A DNA stretch of 64,000 nt from an uncultured Oscillospiraceae bacterium (lineage in GTDB: Bacteria > Bacillota > Clostridia > Oscillospirales > Ruminococcaceae), in contig CAJTZM010000004.1 in the NCBI GenBank assembly GCA_910583935.1, positions 33,938-97,937 on the forward strand, in the 5' to 3' direction. Positions 60,339-64,000 of the stretch are shown piece after piece (positions within the stretch are counted from its first letter, which is position 1; each line of letters begins with the position of its first letter). A model generated the notes under the pieces. That model saw only the letters and a program-made list of their open reading frames with translations, was not told where the DNA came from and made no database searches. Made by a program: the position numbers and the translations under genes.

Positions 60339-62411
60339 TTACTCATCCATCAGCGCTTTCGCTTCTTCAATTACCTGTTGCTCCAGATTTGCGGGCAGCT
60401 GCTCATATCTTTCAAAGGTCAAGGTAAAATATCCCCGACCCTGTGTCATAGAGCGAATCAAGGTCGCAAAATCGTGCATCTCGCTCATAGGGACCTCTGC
60501 GACGATCTCTTGAAGACCTTCCTCCGCCGGATTCATACCCAGCACTCGACCCCGACGCTTATTCAATTCGCCCATCAAGTCCCCGGTATTGCTCTCCGGC
60601 ACATAGGCCTTTAAGGAGCCGATCGGCTCTAAAATACAGGGACTGGCTTTCGGCAATCCTTCTTTATACGCAATGGAGGCCGCCATTTTAAAGGACATTT
60701 CCGACGAGTCAACCGGATGGTAAGAACCGTCGGTCAAGGTCGCCTTTAAACCAACGACCGGATATCCCGCCAAAACCCCTTTTCTGATGCAGTCCCGCAG
60801 TCCCTTTTCTACTGCCGGGAAAAAGTTTCTGGGAACAGACCCGCCGAATACGCTTTCAGCAAAAACCATATCCTCGCTGTCGCAGGGCTCAAACTCTATC
60901 CAAACGTCGCCGTACTGGCCGTGACCGCCGGACTGCTTTTTATGCTTACCCTGAACCTTCACCTTTTTGCGGATGGTCTCGCGGTAGGGCACTCGGGGAT
61001 TCTCCATAACAATATCCACCCCAAATTTTGCTTTCATCTTGGAAACCAATACGTCCAGATGCTGCTCACCCAGACCGGTAACCACCTGCTGCTTGGTCTC
61101 GACGTTATTTTCGTAGGCGATGGTGCGGTCCTCCTCCATCAGCCGCTGCAAGGCCTGGGCGATTTTCCCCTCGTCCCCTTTGGCCTTCGGCTTAAACGCG
61201 ATCGAAAGGCAGGGGGCCGGGAACTCCATTGGGCTGCATCTGAGCTGACAGGACCCATCGCACAAAAGGTCGCCGGTGTTAGTTTGGGCCAGCTTGGTAA
61301 CCGCGCCGATATCCCCTGCGCAGATGACGGAGGTATCCTCCTGCTTTTTCCCTTTGACAAACACGATTTTCCCCATTCGCTCCGACTGACCAGTTGTAGT
61401 ATTCACCGGCGTCTGGTCAGAGGTAAGCTTACCGGACAAAACCTTTACATAAGACATTTTCCCTACGAACGGGTCGGCAATCGTCTTAAAGACAAACGCC
61501 GCCAGAGGCTGGTCGTCAGAGCAGATAATTTTTACAGGCTTGCCGTCCAGATCGGTGCAGACCTCGTCCGCCGCTTCGGCAGGAGAGGGCATTAGCTCGC
61601 ATATCATATCCAGCACCATATCAACACCAGCCAGTGTAAAGGCCGAGCAGCATACCACCGGGGTAATGGAGCCGTCTCGAACGCCTTTTTTAATGCCGCT
61701 TAAAATCTCCTCCGGCGTAAACTGCTCGCCGGAAAAATATTTCTCAAACAAGTCCTCATCCGTCTCGGCAACCGCCTCGGATATGGCGCTAATCAAGCCC
61801 TCTACACGGTGGCCGGTGCCGGGCATCGGCACCTCCTTGGCAGCGCCCTTGCCGTCATAAGCATAGGCCTTCATCTCAATCAGATTGATGTAGCCCACAA
61901 CATCCCGGCTCTCGTAAACCGGCACCACAACAGGGCACACGCTTGGGCCAAAGACCGATTTCAGCTGTTCGAGCACCTTATAAAAATCCGCGTTGTCACG
62001 ATCCAGCTTTGTCACGCAGAACATAGTAGGCTTTTTGGCGTTTTTTGCCATACGGTAAGCCTTCTCTGTCCCCACCGAAACACCCGACTTTCCCGATAGG
62101 GTGATCAGCACATTATTGGCGGCACGTACGCCCTCGTACATCCCGGCGGCAAAATCAAACAGACCGGGGGTATCGATCAGGTTGATCTTTTTATCCTTCC
62201 AATTTAACGGAGCAACCGCAAGGGAAACAGAAACCTGCCGTTTGATTTCCTCCGGATCAAAATCGCACACGGTGTTTGCATCCAGTACCTTTCCCAGCCG
62301 GTCGGTCGCGCCGGCCTTGAACAGCAAAGCCTCTGCCAGCGAGGTCTTGCCCGCGCTGCCGTGCCCGGCCAATGCGATGTTGCGAATGCTTTGAGCAGTA
62401 TACTGTGCCAT
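60339..62411 (-). CDS. EF-G-like translation GTPase (FusA-like paralogue)
   Basis: 690 residues from ATG 62411 with AAAGGAG upstream. P-loop is GHGSAGKTSL in place of the usual GHIDAGKTT, G3 is DTPG, and G4 is TKLDRD in place of NKMD. Domains II-V are all present (GEQHLDVLVSKMKAKFGV, RKKVKVQGKHKKQSGGHGQYG, EVPMSEMHDFATLIRSMTQGRG). This is the EF-G-like group found beside classic EF-G in Firmicutes; its precise role is not settled. Confidence 0.9.
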   Translation of the reverse strand: MAQYTAQSIRNIALAGHGSAGKTSLAEALLFKAGATDRLGKVLDANTVCDFDPEEIKRQVSVSLAVAPLNWKDKKINLIDTPGLFDFAAGMYEGVRAANNVLITLSGKSGVSVGTEKAYRMAKNAKKPTMFCVTKLDRDNADFYKVLEQLKSVFGPSVCPVVVPVYESRDVVGYINLIEMKAYAYDGKGAAKEVPMPGTGHRVEGLISAISEAVAETDEDLFEKYFSGEQFTPEEILSGIKKGVRDGSITPVVCCSAFTLAGVDMVLDMICELMPSPAEAADEVCTDLDGKPVKIICSDDQPLAAFVFKTIADPFVGKMSYVKVLSGKLTSDQTPVNTTTGQSERMGKIVFVKGKKQEDTSVICAGDIGAVTKLAQTNTGDLLCDGSCQLRCSPMEFPAPCLSIAFKPKAKGDEGKIAQALQRLMEEDRTIAYENNVETKQQVVTGLGEQHLDVLVSKMKAKFGVDIVMENPRVPYRETIRKKVKVQGKHKKQSGGHGQYGDVWIEFEPCDSEDMVFAESVFGGSVPRNFFPAVEKGLRDCIRKGVLAGYPVVGLKATLTDGSYHPVDSSEMSFKMAASIAYKEGLPKASPCILEPIGSLKAYVPESNTGDLMGELNKRRGRVLGMNPAEEGLQEIVAEVPMSEMHDFATLIRSMTQGRGYFTLTFERYEQLPANLEQQVIEEAKALMDE

Positions 62412-62647
62412 AAATATTGACGCTCCTTTCAGAATGGACGATACCGCCTCTGAAGCGGTAAGACAGAATGGCTGTAAGCGCAAAGGATGATCCAGCCATT
62501 TTCTCTGCCTATAATATATACATTATACATAATTCTCCCGCCAGGCGCAAGCGTCATATTGTAAATTAGGTACATTTCATAGAAAATACCGGAAAGATTT
62601 TCTTCCGCTTCCCTGTTTTTTCTCTTTATCGAAGAAAAACGGCAAAA

Positions 62648-62671
62648 ACGGACAGCCCGCCTGCCGTCCGT
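62648..62671 (-). terminator. Terminator downstream of the ABC permease gene
   Basis: ACGGAC (62648-62653) pairs with GTCCGT (62666-62671); on the minus strand TTTTT follows. The stem is short, with a partly paired 12-nt loop, so confidence is moderate. Confidence 0.65.
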
Positions 62672-62694
62672 TTTTTGTATGTAATGGGCGGATT

Positions 62695-64000
62695 TTATTC
62701 GTGCTTGATCGCTTCCAAAGCGCTGATTTTTACCGCCCGGTTGGCCGGCGAAAATCCGGAAATCAGACCGATCAGCGTGGAAAAAACCAGCGCCAAGGCC
62801 ACCAGCCAGGGAGGGATCACCGAAAGCTGGGTCGCCATGCCGGAGCCGTCGTAATATCCGCCGCCCATCATGCCGCCGACGCTTCCGCCTCCGCCTAAGA
62901 TATTGAGCACAGCGGAGATGATAAAGCTCAACATCACGCCAATCACGCCGCCGCCAAAGCCGATTAAGCCCGCCTCCATCAAAAAGATGGTGCGGATATC
63001 GCCGATGACGCAGCCCAGGACCTTCATAATGCCGATTTCACGGGTCCGTTCATAGATGGACATAACCATCGTATTGGTAATGCCCATGGCCGCCACCAAA
63101 AGAGAAATACCGCCCAGGCCGCCTAACAAAAGCATAGTGTTTCTGACCTGCTCCTGCAGCGGCTTTCTCATGGTCTCCATGCTGTAGGTATCGTAGCCCA
63201 GGTCCTTGATCTTTGTCTCTACCTCATCCACGTAATCCATGTCGGTGACCTTAACGTATGCGTGATCGTAGTTGATTTTCCGCGGGTTAAACGCCGTGCT
63301 GGAGCTGGACGATATTCCATTATACGAATCGTATTCTTTATACAGTTCGTATAATTTATCGATGGGCAAAAACACGCCGTAAACCGTCTCGTAGCCCTTG
63401 TTCCAGTCACCTACCAGGCGTCCGGTAATGACCATATCGTGCTTTTCCGGGTCCTTGCCGCTTTTGTCCTCCTCGTCCTCCCTGCCTACCGAGATGGTAA
63501 AGGTATCGTTAAAAATATCTACTGGCGGGTCCTCGTTATCATAGGGACTGAACCACACGTCGGGATTTTTTGTATCGTTAAAGCTATAGGGGGCGTTTTC
63601 ACCGAACAAGACGGCGATCTCCTTTTCCTTCCCCGTGGGGAATTTCCCCTCGGAGAGCTCGTACCCCAGCTTTTCCAGCGCCTCGGGGTAAACGCCGTAA
63701 ATGCTGTCGTTATACTCGTAATCCCCGCAGCGGATTTTGACCTTTCCCCATTCCGCCTGGACGATGGGGGTGACAACCTCTACATGATCATAAGCGGCGA
63801 TCTGCTCGATGACGCTGTCGTCCAGATTGGGGACCTCGTTTCCCGAATCGCCCCGCCCGCCGCTGTAATTGTAGATTTCGATCTTGGTCAGATCGCCCAT
63901 CTGGGCCAGCATGGCCTCCAGGCTTTCCTGCATGCCAACGCCCAGCGAGATCATCACCACGATGGCGCAGGTCCCAACCACCACGCCCATAGTGGTCAGG
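62695..64000 (-). CDS. ABC transporter permease, MacB/FtsX family, 5' end off the window
   Basis: The frame runs to the right edge without a start; at least 435 residues are visible. After a membrane segment (GVVVGTCAIVVMISLGVGM) there is a MacB_PCD-like periplasmic/extracellular domain of about 260 residues, then three membrane helices with MVMSIYERTREIGIMKVLGCVIGDIRTIFLMEAGLIG (the conserved coupling region) and a C-terminal ALEAIKHE. It likely works with an ATPase encoded just beyond the right edge. Confidence 0.9.
   Translation of the reverse strand, partial: LTTMGVVVGTCAIVVMISLGVGMQESLEAMLAQMGDLTKIEIYNYSGGRGDSGNEVPNLDDSVIEQIAAYDHVEVVTPIVQAEWGKVKIRCGDYEYNDSIYGVYPEALEKLGYELSEGKFPTGKEKEIAVLFGENAPYSFNDTKNPDVWFSPYDNEDPPVDIFNDTFTISVGREDEEDKSGKDPEKHDMVITGRLVGDWNKGYETVYGVFLPIDKLYELYKEYDSYNGISSSSSTAFNPRKINYDHAYVKVTDMDYVDEVETKIKDLGYDTYSMETMRKPLQEQVRNTMLLLGGLGGISLLVAAMGITNTMVMSIYERTREIGIMKVLGCVIGDIRTIFLMEAGLIGFGGGVIGVMLSFIISAVLNILGGGGSVGGMMGGGYYDGSGMATQLSVIPPWLVALALVFSTLIGLISGFSPANRAVKISALEAIKHE

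Overview
The window joins the packaging and tail half of a contractile-tailed (myovirus-type) prophage to about 23 kb of ordinary Clostridia chromosome. The host looks like a Gram-positive, anaerobic gut Firmicute, probably Oscillospiraceae or Ruminococcaceae. This rests on guaA, ackA, greA, ftsEX with a PcsB/EnvC-type hydrolase and CtpA protease, an SLH-domain secreted protein, a bactofilin, strong AGGAGG ribosome binding sites and U-rich hairpin terminators. No tRNA, rRNA or CRISPR array was recognised.

Positions 1-28.6 kb are phage, all on the minus strand and therefore transcribed right to left. Transcription order runs from ParB-like proteins (one fused to a methyltransferase) to small and large terminase, portal-MuF fusion, prohead protease, capsid, head-tail connectors, tail sheath, tube, a frameshifted tail chaperone, tape measure, baseplate (Dit-like, hub, spike, PAAR, gp25-like, J, I) and tail fibres. 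The last fibre gene runs off the left edge. Its last visible residues look like the C-type-lectin variable region of a diversity-generating-retroelement target, so a reverse transcriptase and template repeat could lie just outside the window. Upstream of the ParB genes are a short methionine adenosyltransferase and a DUF1848 radical-SAM-like protein, which together with the methyltransferase form a SAM-centred group. Positions 28.2-33.3 kb hold tightly overlapping small early genes (zinc ribbons, a MazG-like domain, DUF2786). A consensus promoter lies at 28.66 kb.

Positions 33.4-36.3 kb are a visibly AT-richer defence cassette: a truncated Mrr-like nuclease, a BsuBI/PstI-type restriction enzyme, its adenine methyltransferase and a small HTH controller protein. 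Positions 36.4-40.8 kb look like the integration module of an integrative mobilisable element rather than a classical phage early region. It has a DUF6061 protein, a 600-bp hairpin-rich region, a RepA-like ATPase, a MobC-like protein, a tyrosine integrase, an Xis-like HTH protein and a divergent XRE repressor. The int/xis promoter and the repressor promoter each carry an AAGCA-N4-TGCTT-type operator between -35 and -10. The element ends at the intact 3' end of guaA, a known integration hotspot. The whole looks like a chimera of phage structural genes, an R-M cargo and an IME-like control, replication and integration module.

Positions 41-64 kb are host core genome. They hold guaA, a secreted Ig/SLH protein, a DUF378 membrane protein, a GNAT acetyltransferase, tmcAL, an alkyltransferase-like protein without the catalytic cysteine, ackA, greA, the ctpA/M23 peptidase/ftsX/ftsE cell-wall cluster, a PucR/CdaR-type regulator, a MsmX/UgpC-type ATPase, a pseudouridine synthase, a DUF4830 protein, a bactofilin, an EF-G-like GTPase and a MacB/FtsX-type permease cut by the right edge.
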